Source of the DNA: Ga0077536 sp943370145
GTDB lineage: Bacteria > Pseudomonadota > Gammaproteobacteria > Ga0077536
Assembly: GCA_943370145.1 (NCBI GenBank)
Contig: CALRPY020000055.1
Span: 1-30,270, forward strand
Reading direction: 5' to 3'
DNA: 30,270 nt
In this document: positions 30,073 to 30,270 of the stretch, in pieces
Position numbering within the stretch: position 1 is the stretch's first letter
How the letters are laid out: the number at the start of each line of letters is the position of its first letter
The notes under the pieces: model-generated
What the model was told of the DNA's origin: nothing
Seen by the model: only the letters and a program-made list of their open reading frames with translations
Databases searched by the model: none
Translations under genes and position numbers: made by a program

Positions 30073-30270
30073 ATGAACAAGTCTCCGATGACAGCAGAGG
30101 GCGCACAGAAGCTGCGCGAAGAACTGCAACGCCTGAAGTTCGTGGAACGTCCGCGCATCACGAACGCGATCGCCGAAGCGCGGGCGCTGGGTGACCTGAA
30201 GGAAAACGCCGAGTACCACGCGGCGCGCGAGCAGCAGAGCTTCGCCGAAGGCCGGATCTCGGAAATCGAG
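30073..30270 (+). CDS. greA: transcription elongation factor GreA, N-terminal part
   Basis: Partial gene cut by the right edge; 66 codons are visible. MNKSPMTAEGAQKLREELQRLKFVERPRITNAIAEARALGDLKENAEYHAAREQQSFAEGRISEIE matches the coiled-coil domain of GreA, including the tip acidic pair in ARALGDLKENAEY. GreA enters the RNA polymerase secondary channel and makes it cut backtracked RNA. The carB-greA order is common in Gammaproteobacteria. The second domain is outside the window. Confidence 0.95.
   Translation, partial: MNKSPMTAEGAQKLREELQRLKFVERPRITNAIAEARALGDLKENAEYHAAREQQSFAEGRISEIE

Overview
The window is a GC-rich bacterial chromosome segment. The order ssrA/smpB, ratA-rnfH, bamE, fur, recN-nadK, hrcA-grpE-dnaK-dnaJ, dapB, carA-carB, greA is typical of Gammaproteobacteria. 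A high-GC lineage such as Xanthomonadales, Nevskiales or Chromatiales relatives fits the protein sequences, but the genus cannot be fixed from the sequence alone. Coding strands alternate, yet the core genes are intact and tightly packed.

About 1-11200 is accessory DNA lying against the 3' end of ssrA (tmRNA), a classic integration hotspot. From the left it holds: the end of an IS3-family insertion sequence; a type I methylase gene (hsdM) that carries an in-frame nonsense codon and is cut off by the IS; a small minus-strand operon (MarR/HVO_A0114-like regulator, DUF3800 protein, putative PBECR-type nuclease); a 500-bp repeat-rich non-coding stretch; a plasmid-like replication operon (AlpA-like HTH, an 82-aa protein, a TOPRIM-AAA primase/helicase) linked by ATGA overlaps; a divergent 340-bp non-coding region with three strong hairpins; a plus-strand module (coiled-coil protein, DUF2924 protein, large serine recombinase, ParB-like HTH protein); and an unknown 454-aa HTH/coiled-coil protein with an acidic tail. 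This looks like a replicating integrative element or its remains. Only one end is visible.

About 11200-22730 is housekeeping DNA. tmRNA (tag ANDDNYALAA) and SmpB run on the minus strand. ratA-rnfH follow, then bamE and fur diverge. nadK and recN overlap and run opposite to the heat-shock cluster hrcA-grpE-dnaK-dnaJ, which is followed by dapB. Two near-consensus RpoH (sigma-32) promoters are visible, one in the 3' end of hrcA (for grpE) and one between grpE and dnaK. No CIRCE element was found, although hrcA is present.

About 22730-25530 is a small variable block between dapB and carA: an ECF sigma factor with a zinc-finger anti-sigma factor, a GnnA-like Gfo/Idh/MocA oxidoreductase, and a small Rieske protein. 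carA-carB follow, with an intrinsic-terminator-like hairpin directly in front of carA, and then the start of greA, cut by the window end.

The best candidates for something undescribed are the three-gene regulator/DUF3800/nuclease operon, the two structured non-coding regions that flank the replication operon, the carA leader hairpin, the anti-sigma factor with a propeptide-like periplasmic domain, and the 454-aa protein next to ssrA.
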